A stretch of DNA of 40,721 nt from JAWXVE01 sp044425575 (GCA_044425575.1 JAWXVE010000014.1:1-40721), one strand, 5' to 3'; shown: positions 1 to 9,181, counted from the first letter of the stretch. Notes: a model not told the origin generated them from the letters alone. Program-made: numbers and translations.

Positions 1-2436
1 TTTAAATTGGCTACCTTTTACAGTTGCTTCTTTAAATTTAGCAATTACTTCGTCCTTATCTGGAATTTGCTTGGTATAATCAAATATGCTTTGTTGTAAA
101 TCTAATGTTTCTTCTGTTTGTTCTGCTACTCCAACCATTTCAAGAGCTTTTTCACCCATCTTACCAGGACATACGCTTACACACGCACCACATCCGGTAC
201 AGTCTGCATTGGAGATTGTAATAGCAAACATCATATCTGGCATTCCCACCATAGGAATATACGTAGTTCCTTCTGGTGCATTTTTCTGATCCACTTCACT
301 AAGGGCTACTGGTCGAATAACAGCATGTGGACATACGTATGCACAACGGTTACATTGGATACAATTTTCACACTTCCATACTGGTACATCAACTGCTGTT
401 TTTCTTCTCTCATGAGCTGAAGTTCCAGAAGGTGTTGAACCATCTACATAATCTAGGAAAGTCGATACTGGTAAATCATTTCCTTGCTGTGCATTAATCT
501 TAGTCTGAATATTTGTAACGAATTTCACTACTTCATCACGATCTGGTAACGTTTCTTCCGAAAGTTCTTCTACTGCAACATCTTTCCAAGCATCTGGAAT
601 CTGTACTTCCACCATACCATCTGCTCCACGGTCAATAGCTTTGTAGTTCATCTCTACAATATCGTCACCTTTTTTACCGTAACTTGCTTTAGCAGCTTTC
701 TTCATATAATCTTTGGCATCTTCAATTGGAATTACATCTGCAAGTGCAAAGAATGCAGCTTGAAGCACTGTATTAATCTTTCCATTTAATCCAATTTCTT
801 TACCAATCTGTGTACCGTTGATCATATAGAATCGAATGTTCTTTTCTGCTATATAACGTTTTACGGAACTTGGTAAACGCTCTTCTACTTCCGCCATATC
901 CCAAGTACAGTTCAATAAGAAGATTCCTCCCGGTACTAAGTCTTGTACCATGTCGTATTTATAAATATAGGATTCGTTATGACAGGCTACAAAAGTTGCC
1001 TTATCAATTAAATAAGTAGAACGAATCTTTTGATCACTAAATCTAAGGTGAGAAATGGTAACACCACCTGATTTCTTCGAATCATAGCTAAAGTATGCCT
1101 GTACGTGCTTATCTGTATGGTTACCAATAATCTTAATAGAGTTTTTGTTGGCTCCAACTGTACCATCACTACCTAGTCCCCAGAACTTGGCACTTCTTAC
1201 ATCTGCTGCCGATGTACTAATATCATCCACTATATCTAATGACAGATGTGTCACATCGTCTTTAATACCCACGGTAAATAGTGCCTTATCCTTGTTATCA
1301 TATACTGCTTTAATATGATTTGGAATGGTATCTTTTGAACTTAATCCATATCGTCCACTAAGAATCGTTGTATTGTGGAATTGTGTATTGCGAAGTGCAG
1401 CCACTACATCTAAGTATAATGGTTCTCCCATTGCCCCTGGTTCTTTGGTACGATCCAATACGGTAATAGTGTCTACTGTATCAGGAATTGCATTAATTAA
1501 ATGCTTTGCACTAAATGGGCGATAAAGGTGAACTTTTACTACACCTACTTTGTAGCCTACTGAGTTCAAGTAATCAATGGTTTCTTCGATGGTATCACAT
1601 ACACTACCCATAGCAATTGTAACGTGTGTGGCATCTTTTGCACCATAGTAATTAAATAAGCCATAATCTGTACCAATCTTTTCATTAATCTGACTCATGT
1701 AAGATTCTACAATCTCAGGAAGTGCTAGGTAAACACCGTTGCTTGCTTCTCTTGCTTGGAAGAATACGTCTGGATTCTGTGCTGATCCCATTTCTCTTGG
1801 TGCGTTTGGATTTAACGCCTTTTGTCTAAATGCTAAAACAGCTTCTTCATCTAGCATTTCCTTTAACGTATCGTAATCCCATGTTTCGATTTTCTGTACT
1901 TCATGTGATGTTCGAAATCCATCAAAGAAGTTAATAAATGGAACTTGGCCTTTAATAGATGCCAAATGTGCCACTGGAGCTAAATCCATTACTTCTTGAA
2001 CAGATCCTTCTGCTAACATAGCCACACCTGTTTGACGACATGCATATACGTCTGAATGATCTCCAAAAATAGATAATGCATGGCTTGCAATTGTTCTTGC
2101 TGCAACTTGGAATACACCTGGCAACTGCTCTCCTGCAACCTTGTAAAGATTTGGAATCATAAGGAGTAATCCTTGCGAAGCTGTAAACGTTGTTGTTAAT
2201 GCACCAGCCACTAAAGAACCATGCACTGCACCTGCTGCACCTGCTTCAGATTGCATCTCGGTCACTTGAACCATTTGACCAAATACATTCTTTCGTCCAT
2301 CACTTGCCCATTCGTCAGCTACTTCTGCCATTGTTGAAGATGGAGTAATTGGATAAATTGCGGCAACATCACTATATGCATAAGACACATGTGTTGCTGC
2401 TTGATTTCCGTCCATAACCTTTCTTTCCCGTACCAT
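1..2436 (-). CDS. nifJ: Pyruvate:ferredoxin (flavodoxin) oxidoreductase, 3' end outside the window
   Basis: Oxidises pyruvate with CoA to acetyl-CoA, CO2 and reduced ferredoxin in the cytoplasm; it is the central fermentative step of anaerobes. I translated this frame by hand: it is open for 812 codons from the ATG at 2436 to the window edge, against about 1175 residues for the family, so roughly the last 360 residues (the thiamine diphosphate-binding domain) are missing. Visible are the N-terminal pyruvate-binding domain with YPITPSS near residue 30, the middle transketolase-like and CoA-binding domains, and a ferredoxin domain with two cysteine clusters, CENCIQCNRCAYVCP (about 687-701) and CTGCGACVSVCP (about 744-756). 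The start is set by an AGGAG 9 bases upstream, and a sigma-A promoter lies about 70 bases upstream. It is a single-gene unit as far as can be seen. Confidence 0.97.
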   Translation of the reverse strand, partial: MVRERKVMDGNQAATHVSYAYSDVAAIYPITPSSTMAEVADEWASDGRKNVFGQMVQVTEMQSEAGAAGAVHGSLVAGALTTTFTASQGLLLMIPNLYKVAGEQLPGVFQVAARTIASHALSIFGDHSDVYACRQTGVAMLAEGSVQEVMDLAPVAHLASIKGQVPFINFFDGFRTSHEVQKIETWDYDTLKEMLDEEAVLAFRQKALNPNAPREMGSAQNPDVFFQAREASNGVYLALPEIVESYMSQINEKIGTDYGLFNYYGAKDATHVTIAMGSVCDTIEETIDYLNSVGYKVGVVKVHLYRPFSAKHLINAIPDTVDTITVLDRTKEPGAMGEPLYLDVVAALRNTQFHNTTILSGRYGLSSKDTIPNHIKAVYDNKDKALFTVGIKDDVTHLSLDIVDDISTSAADVRSAKFWGLGSDGTVGANKNSIKIIGNHTDKHVQAYFSYDSKKSGGVTISHLRFSDQKIRSTYLIDKATFVACHNESYIYKYDMVQDLVPGGIFLLNCTWDMAEVEERLPSSVKRYIAEKNIRFYMINGTQIGKEIGLNGKINTVLQAAFFALADVIPIEDAKDYMKKAAKASYGKKGDDIVEMNYKAIDRGADGMVEVQIPDAWKDVAVEELSEETLPDRDEVVKFVTNIQTKINAQQGNDLPVSTFLDYVDGSTPSGTSAHERRKTAVDVPVWKCENCIQCNRCAYVCPHAVIRPVALSEVDQKNAPEGTTYIPMVGMPDMMFAITISNADCTGCGACVSVCPGKMGEKALEMVGVAEQTEETLDLQQSIFDYTKQIPDKDEVIAKFKEATVKGSQFK

Positions 2437-2507
2437 AATTTGTTTCTCCTTTCAATTGTTACATCGTAGTAATTTATCATATAATTTCTTAATTCTACCT
2501 AATCTTT

Positions 2508-2536
2508 AGTCTACTACAATGAGTTTGTATTGTCAA
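2508..2536 (-). promoter_or_regulatory. Sigma-A promoter of nifJ
   Basis: On the minus strand TTGACA (2531-2536) and TAGACT (2508-2513) are separated by exactly 17 bases. They lie about 70 bases before the nifJ ATG and downstream of the terminator of the preceding chemoreceptor. The -35 box is perfect and the -10 box matches 4 of 6. Confidence 0.7.
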
Positions 2537-2636
2537 TTTTATTCACCTTTTTTTCACTATAGTTTTGCAATGTTTTTTATATGATATAATTGTCTGAAAT
2601 TAATATAATTCTCAACATTTTCTCATGAAATATCAC

Positions 2637-2676
2637 ATAAAAAAACACCAATAAAAGTCAAACTCCTACTGATGTT
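2637..2676 (-). terminator. Rho-independent terminator of the chemoreceptor gene
   Basis: Minus-strand hairpin 35 bases after the stop at 2711. The 14-pair stem (2644-2657 with 2663-2676, several G-U pairs) closes a 5-base loop and is followed by a run of seven T. Confidence 0.8.
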
Positions 2677-2710
2677 TATTAAAAAGTTATTTTATTTTCT
2701 AGAAAATTCT

Positions 2711-4414
2711 CTAAATTTGAAAAAACTCCATAGATCCGTCTAATTCATTAATGCTATCTTGATTCTTGATATTCTTGTCTTTCACATCTTCAGCCTTGGC
2801 AGCAATGTCACTAATCTGCTCTGCAATTTCAAGAGTGCCTTCTGCACCATGAAGTGCCGCTGTTGTAACTTGTTCGATTCCCGATGTTAGTTGTGTCACT
2901 TTTTGATATAAATTCTGAGTGCTATCTACAATTTCAGTAACCGATTGATAAACACTGTCTGCATCATTATGATACTGAATAGCTGTATCTGATAACATAT
3001 CGTAGTCTTGCATTACTTCTCCATCTACAAATTCTAAAAGCTTCTTGGAATCTTCCACAACGGAATTTACTGCTAGTGACACTAATTCCGTAATCTCAGT
3101 AATACTTGTGACTGCTTCCTTGGAGCTGTCTGCTAGCACGCAGATTTGGTCTGCCACAACTGCAAATCCTTTTCCAGCCTCTCCTGCTCGTGCCGCCTCA
3201 ATAGAAGCATTAATCGCCAATAAATTCGTCTTAGCTGTAATTTTAAGAATAGTGGTTGTTAACTCTTTAATCTTCTCAATTGACTTTGCATTCTCAATGG
3301 AATGACGAAGTTGTTCATTTGTTTTGGTATACACATCAAGCGCAGTAGCTTTTGATTGATCAGATTGCATATTCAACCGCTCTGCTCGCCCCCTGATTTC
3401 TACCGATAGATTACTTACTTCTTCTGCCTTTTCCTTCATAGATGCAATCTCATGTTCCATTTCTACTGTTGCAGAACTTAATTCCTCCGTAAAAGCAGTT
3501 GTCTCCTGCATAGATGCCGACAATTCTTCTGTAGCTTCTGAAATACGTCCCAAATCTTGATTAATATGCGCAACATCTTCTAAAGTTTCTTGAGACTGCT
3601 TGCGAAGAGAACTGGTATCTTGCTTAATAATCGCAACAATTTTTGCTATAGTATCCTTCATATGACTTGTAGAGCGAGCAATAATGGCAAGTTCATCCTT
3701 TCCGCTTAACTCCTTACTACTGTACTCAAAGTCAAATCCACCTTCTTCCATGGTTTTAATCTTATCTTCTACTCGTTTAATACCTTTTGCAATGGTTACT
3801 CCAATTAGATAAGCAAATGGAATAGCAATTAGAATTGTAATTGCTATAATTCCCATTAAGCTTTGCATAGCACCTAAAATCTCTTCTTCCATGCTATCCA
3901 CATAAACACCCACAAACCACATACCTACCACATTTTCACTAGCATCGTAAATTGGTTCATATCGTGTCATAGCATCTGTTCCAAGTATCTGTGTAACACC
4001 TACAAATGTTTGCCCATTCCCTAATACCTGCTCTATGACTTCATCAGATGCCGTAGTTCCAATCTGAGGAGTTCCACTACTATCTACTACGCTAGTTGCA
4101 ATTCGTGTGTCCATGACAAATAAAGATTGTATCATCTCAGAATCTGCTGTCATGCGCATGACTTCCGACTGTACTTCCTCGTTGCCATTCATAAGCAAAT
4201 CGCCTTTGTAGAGTTGTCCATCTACTAAGGACCATTCTCCTTCTGCTTCATTTTCGAAGACCTCCATTGCAACCTGAGAATAATTATGCAACTCTTCTTC
4301 CGTGTGCTCTAATAATAGATGCTCCATACTCGCATAAGTTTCATAAGAAATAGCAATCCCCATTACCACAAGAATTATAAGAAATGATAATATTATCTTC
4401 CACTTAATTTTCAT
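2711..4414 (-). CDS. Methyl-accepting chemotaxis protein with a single periplasmic Cache-type domain
   Basis: Transmembrane chemoreceptor expected to bind a small ligand outside the cell and control CheA through CheW. The 567 residues show a first membrane segment at about 7-24, an extracellular domain of about 150 residues with single-Cache features (the stretch ending in DASENVVGMWFVGVYVD), a second membrane segment at about 187-208, a HAMP linker and a long coiled coil. The invariant signalling tip NASIEAARAGEAGKGFAVVA is intact. No C-terminal CheR/CheB-binding pentapeptide is seen; the protein ends SMEFFQI. An AAGGTGG ribosome site precedes the ATG. It is a monocistronic gene with its own promoter and terminator, lying between ptsI and nifJ. 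The ligand is unknown; neighbouring PTS genes hint at a sugar, but this is not shown. Confidence 0.95.
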   Translation of the reverse strand: MKIKWKIILSFLIILVVMGIAISYETYASMEHLLLEHTEEELHNYSQVAMEVFENEAEGEWSLVDGQLYKGDLLMNGNEEVQSEVMRMTADSEMIQSLFVMDTRIATSVVDSSGTPQIGTTASDEVIEQVLGNGQTFVGVTQILGTDAMTRYEPIYDASENVVGMWFVGVYVDSMEEEILGAMQSLMGIIAITILIAIPFAYLIGVTIAKGIKRVEDKIKTMEEGGFDFEYSSKELSGKDELAIIARSTSHMKDTIAKIVAIIKQDTSSLRKQSQETLEDVAHINQDLGRISEATEELSASMQETTAFTEELSSATVEMEHEIASMKEKAEEVSNLSVEIRGRAERLNMQSDQSKATALDVYTKTNEQLRHSIENAKSIEKIKELTTTILKITAKTNLLAINASIEAARAGEAGKGFAVVADQICVLADSSKEAVTSITEITELVSLAVNSVVEDSKKLLEFVDGEVMQDYDMLSDTAIQYHNDADSVYQSVTEIVDSTQNLYQKVTQLTSGIEQVTTAALHGAEGTLEIAEQISDIAAKAEDVKDKNIKNQDSINELDGSMEFFQI

Positions 4415-4452
4415 AACTAGCCCACCTTTTCGCTAAAGTTTTTCATGAAATA

Positions 4453-4461
4453 AGTATAGCA
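4453..4461 (-). promoter_or_regulatory. Extended -10 promoter of the chemoreceptor gene
   Basis: The minus strand shows TGC immediately before TATACT, an extended -10 element, about 40 bases upstream of the ATG at 4414. No convincing -35 box is present. No flagellar sigma-D type site is seen, although the gene is a chemoreceptor. Confidence 0.5.
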
Positions 4462-4568
4462 TAATTATTCATTTTTAACTACGAATTTAGTTGACTGTTT
4501 TTGCTTTTATTTGTAGTATTTTGTTTTTATGAAGGCACTTTTTACATAACTATATGTGATGTATCCCT

Positions 4569-6170
4569 TTATTTTTCAAGGATTTTCGCCCTAACATAGT
4601 CAATGCTACTTGCCGACATACTAAATTCATCTAATCCCATTTCTAATAAGAGTTCTGTTGCCTTTATATCTCCTGCCATTTCTCCACACATACCAACTAC
4701 AACTCCCTCTTTATGAGCCGCTGTAATAATATGTCTAATAGCCTTAATTACTGCTGGATGAAAGTAATCATACATCTTAGCAATCTTCTTATTACCACGA
4801 TCTACCGCTAGAAGATATTGCGTTAAATCATTCGTACCAATGCTAAAGAAGTCAACCTCCTTAGCAAACTCTTCTGCTAATAATACGCTAGCTGGAGTTT
4901 CCATCATCATTCCGATTGGAATTGTTTCATTAAATGGAGTACCGGCTTCTCTTAATTCATCTTTGCACACTTCTACTAATGATTTGGCATCTGTTAATTC
5001 TTCAAGTGATATCATCATAGGAAACATGATTCGCACCACTCCAAATGCACTGGCTCTCAAAATTGCACGCAATTGGTCTTTGAACATTTCTTGTAATTCT
5101 AGGGAGATTCGTATGGCTCTCCATCCCAAAAACGGATTCTCTTCTTGATCAAATTCATAGTAAGGTAATTCTTTGTCACCACCAATATCCAATGTTCGAA
5201 TCGTAAGTTCCTTCGGAGATAACTTAGCAGCCTCTCGGTACACTAGAAATTGTTCTTCTTCTGTTGGAAAATGTGTGTTGTCCATATACAAGAATTCACT
5301 ACGAAATAGTCCTACTCCGTGGATATTCATTTGAATGGCATTTCTTAATTCCTCTACATCTCCAATGTTCACACATAGATGAATTTGTTTACCCTTTTTA
5401 TCAATTACTTCTTTACCTCGTAATGTTTCTAAACGCTTCTTTTCCGCTAAATACACTTCACACTTTTCCTCAAATGCTTGTCTAACTTCTGGGGATGGAT
5501 CTACTACAATCTCACCTGTCCCTGCATCCATACAGATGATTTCTTCTTGCTTTGCAAGGGCTAAAATATGTTCTACGCCAACAATAATAGGAATGTTCAT
5601 ACTATTTGCCATAATACATACGTGACTGGTAACACCACCTTCTTGTGTGAGAATCCCCTTTACAAAAGCTGGGTCTAACTTAACCGTGTCCGATGGATAT
5701 AAATCTTTCGCTACTACAATGACTTCCTTTGTAATAAGTCCTAGATCAGGAAGGGTTACACCTTTTAACATTGCCATGTATCGCTTGCCAACATCTTTTA
5801 CATCTGCACTGCGTTCACGCATATATTCATCATCAATCACTGCAAACATTTCTGCAATTTCATGAATAGTTTCTGCAACTGCATGTTGCACATTTTTCTT
5901 TTCTGATTCAATTTTTGCCTTTACGCAATCTTGCAACATAAAATCATCTGCAATTTCAAGATGCGCTTGAAATATTTCATTCTCCTTAGCAAGTTCTGCT
6001 AACGCTTCCATTACAGAGACTTTTACTTTCGCAAAAGTCTCTAATTCTTCTGTAACCTTAACATCCTCAATTGGTGTAATATCCGGTGTGAGATCCAACT
6101 CTTCATATTTGAAAATCGGTGCCACTGCCACACCCCGTGAGGCCGTTTTTTCTACCAAAATCTCTCTCAT
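4569..6170 (-). CDS. ptsI: PTS enzyme I (phosphoenolpyruvate-protein phosphotransferase)
   Basis: Cytoplasmic first component of the sugar phosphotransferase system; it takes phosphate from phosphoenolpyruvate and passes it to HPr. The HPr-binding helical domain is at about 30-140, followed by the phosphohistidine domain with GGVTSH (active His183) and the PEP-binding barrel with IGTNDLTQY near 444-452 and the catalytic Cys495 in GMCGEMAGD. At 533 residues it is about 40 shorter than the usual 570-575: it ends soon after DEFSMSASS, so the last helices of the barrel domain are missing. The stop is clean and nothing downstream looks like a frameshifted tail. Its ATG lies 4 bases after the ptsH stop with GGAGAG overlapping the end of ptsH, so translation is probably coupled. 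It is the last gene of the mtlF operon. Confidence 0.95.
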   Translation of the reverse strand: MREILVEKTASRGVAVAPIFKYEELDLTPDITPIEDVKVTEELETFAKVKVSVMEALAELAKENEIFQAHLEIADDFMLQDCVKAKIESEKKNVQHAVAETIHEIAEMFAVIDDEYMRERSADVKDVGKRYMAMLKGVTLPDLGLITKEVIVVAKDLYPSDTVKLDPAFVKGILTQEGGVTSHVCIMANSMNIPIIVGVEHILALAKQEEIICMDAGTGEIVVDPSPEVRQAFEEKCEVYLAEKKRLETLRGKEVIDKKGKQIHLCVNIGDVEELRNAIQMNIHGVGLFRSEFLYMDNTHFPTEEEQFLVYREAAKLSPKELTIRTLDIGGDKELPYYEFDQEENPFLGWRAIRISLELQEMFKDQLRAILRASAFGVVRIMFPMMISLEELTDAKSLVEVCKDELREAGTPFNETIPIGMMMETPASVLLAEEFAKEVDFFSIGTNDLTQYLLAVDRGNKKIAKMYDYFHPAVIKAIRHIITAAHKEGVVVGMCGEMAGDIKATELLLEMGLDEFSMSASSIDYVRAKILEK

Positions 6171-6174
6171 ATGG

Positions 6175-6438
6175 CTACTCTCCTAATCCGCCCTCAATTA
6201 CAGCTACTACAGCTTCTAAATCTTCTACTTCTGTTTTACCTTCACATTGAATTTCAATTTCGGTTCCGCATTTAATTGCTGCTGCCATAATGTTAAGAAT
6301 ACTCTTTGCTACAATCTTCTTATCCCCTACCACAATGAATACATCAGAATTGCATTTTCCTGTTGTTTTAACTAGTACGCCTGCTGGTCTTGCATGAATA
6401 CCTGATGGGTTACATACTGTTACTTTCTTCGATACCAT
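6175..6438 (-). CDS. ptsH: PTS phosphocarrier protein HPr
   Basis: Small cytoplasmic phosphocarrier that passes phosphate from enzyme I to sugar-specific EIIA proteins. The 87 residues are standard length, with the active His15 in GIHARPAG and Ser46 in KSILNIMAA. Ser46 is the site that HPr kinase/phosphorylase modifies in Bacillota to trigger CcpA-dependent catabolite repression, so this copy could take part in regulation as well as transport. It lies 11 bases after the zinc dehydrogenase gene and 4 bases before ptsI. The placement inside a hexitol operon rather than a stand-alone ptsHI operon is unusual. Confidence 0.97.
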   Translation of the reverse strand: MVSKKVTVCNPSGIHARPAGVLVKTTGKCNSDVFIVVGDKKIVAKSILNIMAAAIKCGTEIEIQCEGKTEVEDLEAVVAVIEGGLGE

Positions 6439-6449
6439 TATTTTTCCTC

Positions 6450-7715
6450 CTAATCTTCCACGCTAAAATGTTTGAATAATACACGCTCTGCTTCTGCACA
6501 CCATAAACCTCTATTTGCACTACAGATTTCATCTAATTTCTTAAATAATTCATTAGTTTCTCCAAGTTTGCCAAAGTCTTCAATAGCTGTTAATGGCATG
6601 TCAAATTGTGTATAGGTAAGCTTCTTTCCACCTGGAATGGTTGGTAAATTATTCGTTGCATCAATAATGCTATCCATACCACCTACGTGAGTTACCATTA
6701 CAGCTGGTTCAATTCTACCTTGTGCAGCTAATGTATTGGCTTCAATTAAATCATCATTATTACCACCTGTTGTTCCAATAACATGAGCACTTGTGTAGTG
6801 AACATTGTATAAGTTAATTTGTCCTGAAAATTCATTATCTGTAGAACCTGCAAAGATATTAAGGCAACCGTCAAATCCCAAGATTTTATCACCAAGTTCT
6901 GCCACATGCTTATTGGGAATGTATACAAATACATCATCATATCCTTTTCCACCTGTAATGGCTTTTAATTCTTCTACTTGATCTTGCATTTTACCTGTGT
7001 TTACATATAGAAGTTCCACGCCCAATTCAGTAGCTTTGCTTTCTGGTATTACTTCTCTTGCTCTTGCAATTTTCGCATCGTCAATATCGGTCACTACAAT
7101 TCTCTTTGGTCTCTTCTCTAATTGCATTCCGTAGCTAATTGCACCAAGCCCCATTGGGCCACAACCACCTAGAATAATTAAGTCACCACCTTCTTTTACC
7201 CCTACACTAAGGTCATGGTTTCTCTTGTTGGTGTGATAATTACCATAAAATCCACCAATCACACAGCTCATTGGCTCTCCTAGAGATGCTTCAAAGTAAC
7301 TTTCTCCGTTAAAGTCCATTAAACAACCAAGTTCCATTACTTCTGGCGGAATGACACAATAGGTACACGCACCTCCAAAGAATTCATAAGAATAACCTGG
7401 TGATGCTAAGCTTCCTTTGTAGTTTAAAGCTGGTTGTTGTGCAAATTTTTGTCCTGTCTTAAATTGATCTTTCCATTTATCACCTACTTCTACAATAACA
7501 CCTGCGAATTCATGTCCAATGATAATTGGGTTTGTATCAATATTTTCTGGTACTCGCTTATGTTCTTTTCCTAATTCTACCATTTTATAAGTCGACATAC
7601 AAATGCTATCACTTATTACTTTTACAAGGATTTCATCCTCTTTAATCTGTGGTAATTCAAATTCTTCCAATCTTAAATCAAATGCCCCATACATTCTTAC
7701 TGCTTTTGCCTTCAT
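6450..7715 (-). CDS. Zinc-dependent hexitol-phosphate dehydrogenase, similar to L-sorbose-1-phosphate reductase
   Basis: Medium-chain zinc dehydrogenase of about 421 residues. Likely catalytic zinc ligands are Cys39 (DSICMS), His68-Glu69 (GHEFAG) and Glu147 (GEPMSC). The nucleotide-binding loop is GGCGPMG near 183-189. The four-cysteine structural zinc loop of classical alcohol dehydrogenases is absent. Length and overall sequence resemble SorE-type sorbose-1-phosphate reductases, which work on the carbon next to the phosphate-bearing carbon. The operon carries a mannitol-type PTS, so the likely substrate is a hexitol phosphate, in place of the usual MtlD. I place the start at the second of two in-frame ATGs because GGAG sits 6 bases before it; the upstream ATG (7727) overlaps that ribosome site and has none of its own. 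A role as galactitol- or sorbitol-phosphate dehydrogenase is also possible. Confidence 0.8.
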   Translation of the reverse strand: MKAKAVRMYGAFDLRLEEFELPQIKEDEILVKVISDSICMSTYKMVELGKEHKRVPENIDTNPIIIGHEFAGVIVEVGDKWKDQFKTGQKFAQQPALNYKGSLASPGYSYEFFGGACTYCVIPPEVMELGCLMDFNGESYFEASLGEPMSCVIGGFYGNYHTNKRNHDLSVGVKEGGDLIILGGCGPMGLGAISYGMQLEKRPKRIVVTDIDDAKIARAREVIPESKATELGVELLYVNTGKMQDQVEELKAITGGKGYDDVFVYIPNKHVAELGDKILGFDGCLNIFAGSTDNEFSGQINLYNVHYTSAHVIGTTGGNNDDLIEANTLAAQGRIEPAVMVTHVGGMDSIIDATNNLPTIPGGKKLTYTQFDMPLTAIEDFGKLGETNELFKKLDEICSANRGLWCAEAERVLFKHFSVED

Positions 7716-7762
7716 ATTAATCTCCATTCTTTGATTGCCATTATTAGTTACTTTTTCTAACC

Positions 7763-8692
7763 TTATATTTCATGCATCACTACTTGTTCCTTAAGTGTTT
7801 CTACTACTTCTAAAGTTGGTGGCTTTGTGCCAATCGTTGTAACAGCTCCTGCTGATGTAGCAAGTGCTAATCTTACCATTTCTGTAAATTCCAGCTTTTG
7901 CTCCCATGCATATGCCATAGCTGCCACCATAGCATCTCCTGCACCTACAGCTGAATGTGCTTTAATTGATAACACGGGGCATTTTACCTGACGACTTCCT
8001 TGTATCATAATGGCACCTTCTGAACCCATAGATATGCCAATGGTTTCTATGCCCTTTTGTTGAAAAGAATGAGCCGCCTTCACCAATTCTTCGTCTGTCA
8101 CTTTCCCTGATATCCCTGCATATTCTGCCAATTCCTCTCGATTTGGTTTAATCATATGAGGTCCTGCTTCAATGCCATTTTGGAATAATTCTCCATCTGC
8201 ATCTAATAACACTGTTGCACCTTTTTCCTTTAATTTACCAATTATAATTGCGTACGTATCTTTTGCAACACCTGCTGGCAAACTACCAGATAGAACAATT
8301 AGTGTATCTTCGTTGGCATATCCTTCCAACTTTTCAATGAGTGCATCTAACTGTTTCTTTGTAATGGTCACTCCTGGTTCATTTAACTCCGTTAATTCAC
8401 TAGTTGCATCAATGACTTTGGTATTAGTTCTTGTTTCCCCATCCACTTTTACAAAATCTGTTATAATCCCTAAGTCCGTCAAGACTTCTTCAATCATTCT
8501 TCCCGCATTCCCCCCTAGAAAACCTGTGGCAATACTATTACCTCCTAATGCTTGAATAGTCTTTGATACATTGATTCCTTTTCCACCTGCATCTTGTTCT
8601 ACTCTTTGTATGCGATTTAACTTCCCAACTTGCAAGCTTTCCACATCAATGGTTTTATCAATGGCTGGGTTCATGGTTACTGTTATAATCAT
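7763..8692 (-). CDS. PfkB-family sugar-phosphate kinase, probable 1-phosphofructokinase
   Basis: Cytoplasmic kinase of 309 residues from the FruK/LacC subgroup, which convert fructose-1-phosphate or tagatose-6-phosphate to the 1,6-bisphosphate with ATP. Visible are the N-terminal MNPAIDK signature, the substrate-binding GGKGINVS near 36-43, and the PfkB motif GAGDAMVA with catalytic Asp253. The start is the ATG at 8692, preceded by AAAGGAAAG; an upstream in-frame start at 8728 lacks a ribosome site. It sits 48 bases after mtlF and 47 before the dehydrogenase, clearly in one operon. A kinase of this specificity is not needed in the usual mannitol route, where the product is fructose-6-phosphate, so its presence bears on the pathway. 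Tagatose-6-phosphate is the main alternative substrate. Confidence 0.88.
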   Translation of the reverse strand: MIITVTMNPAIDKTIDVESLQVGKLNRIQRVEQDAGGKGINVSKTIQALGGNSIATGFLGGNAGRMIEEVLTDLGIITDFVKVDGETRTNTKVIDATSELTELNEPGVTITKKQLDALIEKLEGYANEDTLIVLSGSLPAGVAKDTYAIIIGKLKEKGATVLLDADGELFQNGIEAGPHMIKPNREELAEYAGISGKVTDEELVKAAHSFQQKGIETIGISMGSEGAIMIQGSRQVKCPVLSIKAHSAVGAGDAMVAAMAYAWEQKLEFTEMVRLALATSAGAVTTIGTKPPTLEVVETLKEQVVMHEI

Positions 8693-8740
8693 GGTTCTTT
8701 CCTTTCTGGCAGCCCACTTACTCTGCACCTACCATCTGGC

Positions 8741-9181
8741 TTATTCTCCTGACAATATGTTATATATGGTATCTACATCACCTGTGAGCAATTGCTCTGC
8801 TGTTTCTTCCTCCATCATTTTCTCTGCAATGATTCCTAGTATAGTAAGATGTTCTTCTCCTACTCCTGCAATTCCAATAACAATTTTTGCTGTTTCTTCT
8901 CCCCACATAATTCCATCTGGGAACACCATAACTGCAATACCTGATTGTTTTACTTCCTTCTTAGCCGATTCCACTCCATGAGGTAGTGCTAATCCATTTC
9001 CCATATAGGTGGAGAAAGACGTTTCTCTTTCAATCATAGCTTCAATATAACCTTCCCCAACATAACCTGTGTCTACTAACATGCGTCCCATTTGTCGAAT
9101 TACTTCTTCTTGAGATTCACCCTTACAATTCACCTGAATATTTTCTTTGTACAGTAATGCCTTTTTTTTCTTAAACAACAT
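8741..9181 (-). CDS. mtlF: Mannitol-type PTS component EIIA
   Basis: Cytoplasmic EIIA protein of 146 residues that takes phosphate from HPr and gives it to the EIIB domain of MtlA. The active histidine is His68 in GLALPHG, and the following stretch with VMVFPDGIMW and IGIAGVGEEHL is typical of the mannitol/fructose EIIA family. A lysine-rich N-terminal tail of about eight residues precedes the domain. AAAAGGAGG lies 7 bases before the ATG. It is the first gene of the operon mtlF-kinase-dehydrogenase-ptsH-ptsI and has its own promoter and operator just upstream. It is a separate protein, matching the MtlA here, which is EIICB only. Confidence 0.93.
   Translation of the reverse strand: MLFKKKKALLYKENIQVNCKGESQEEVIRQMGRMLVDTGYVGEGYIEAMIERETSFSTYMGNGLALPHGVESAKKEVKQSGIAVMVFPDGIMWGEETAKIVIGIAGVGEEHLTILGIIAEKMMEEETAEQLLTGDVDTIYNILSGE

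Noticed and set aside
4415..4568. Terminator after ptsI
   Set aside because: Only a weak ACATA/TATGT stem with no following T run is present; I cannot support a terminator here.
8172..8981. Long plus-strand frames opposite the kinase and mtlF
   Set aside because: They are antisense to well-supported genes, have no ribosome sites and give proteins of unlike composition; the same holds for most plus-strand frames opposite minus-strand genes.
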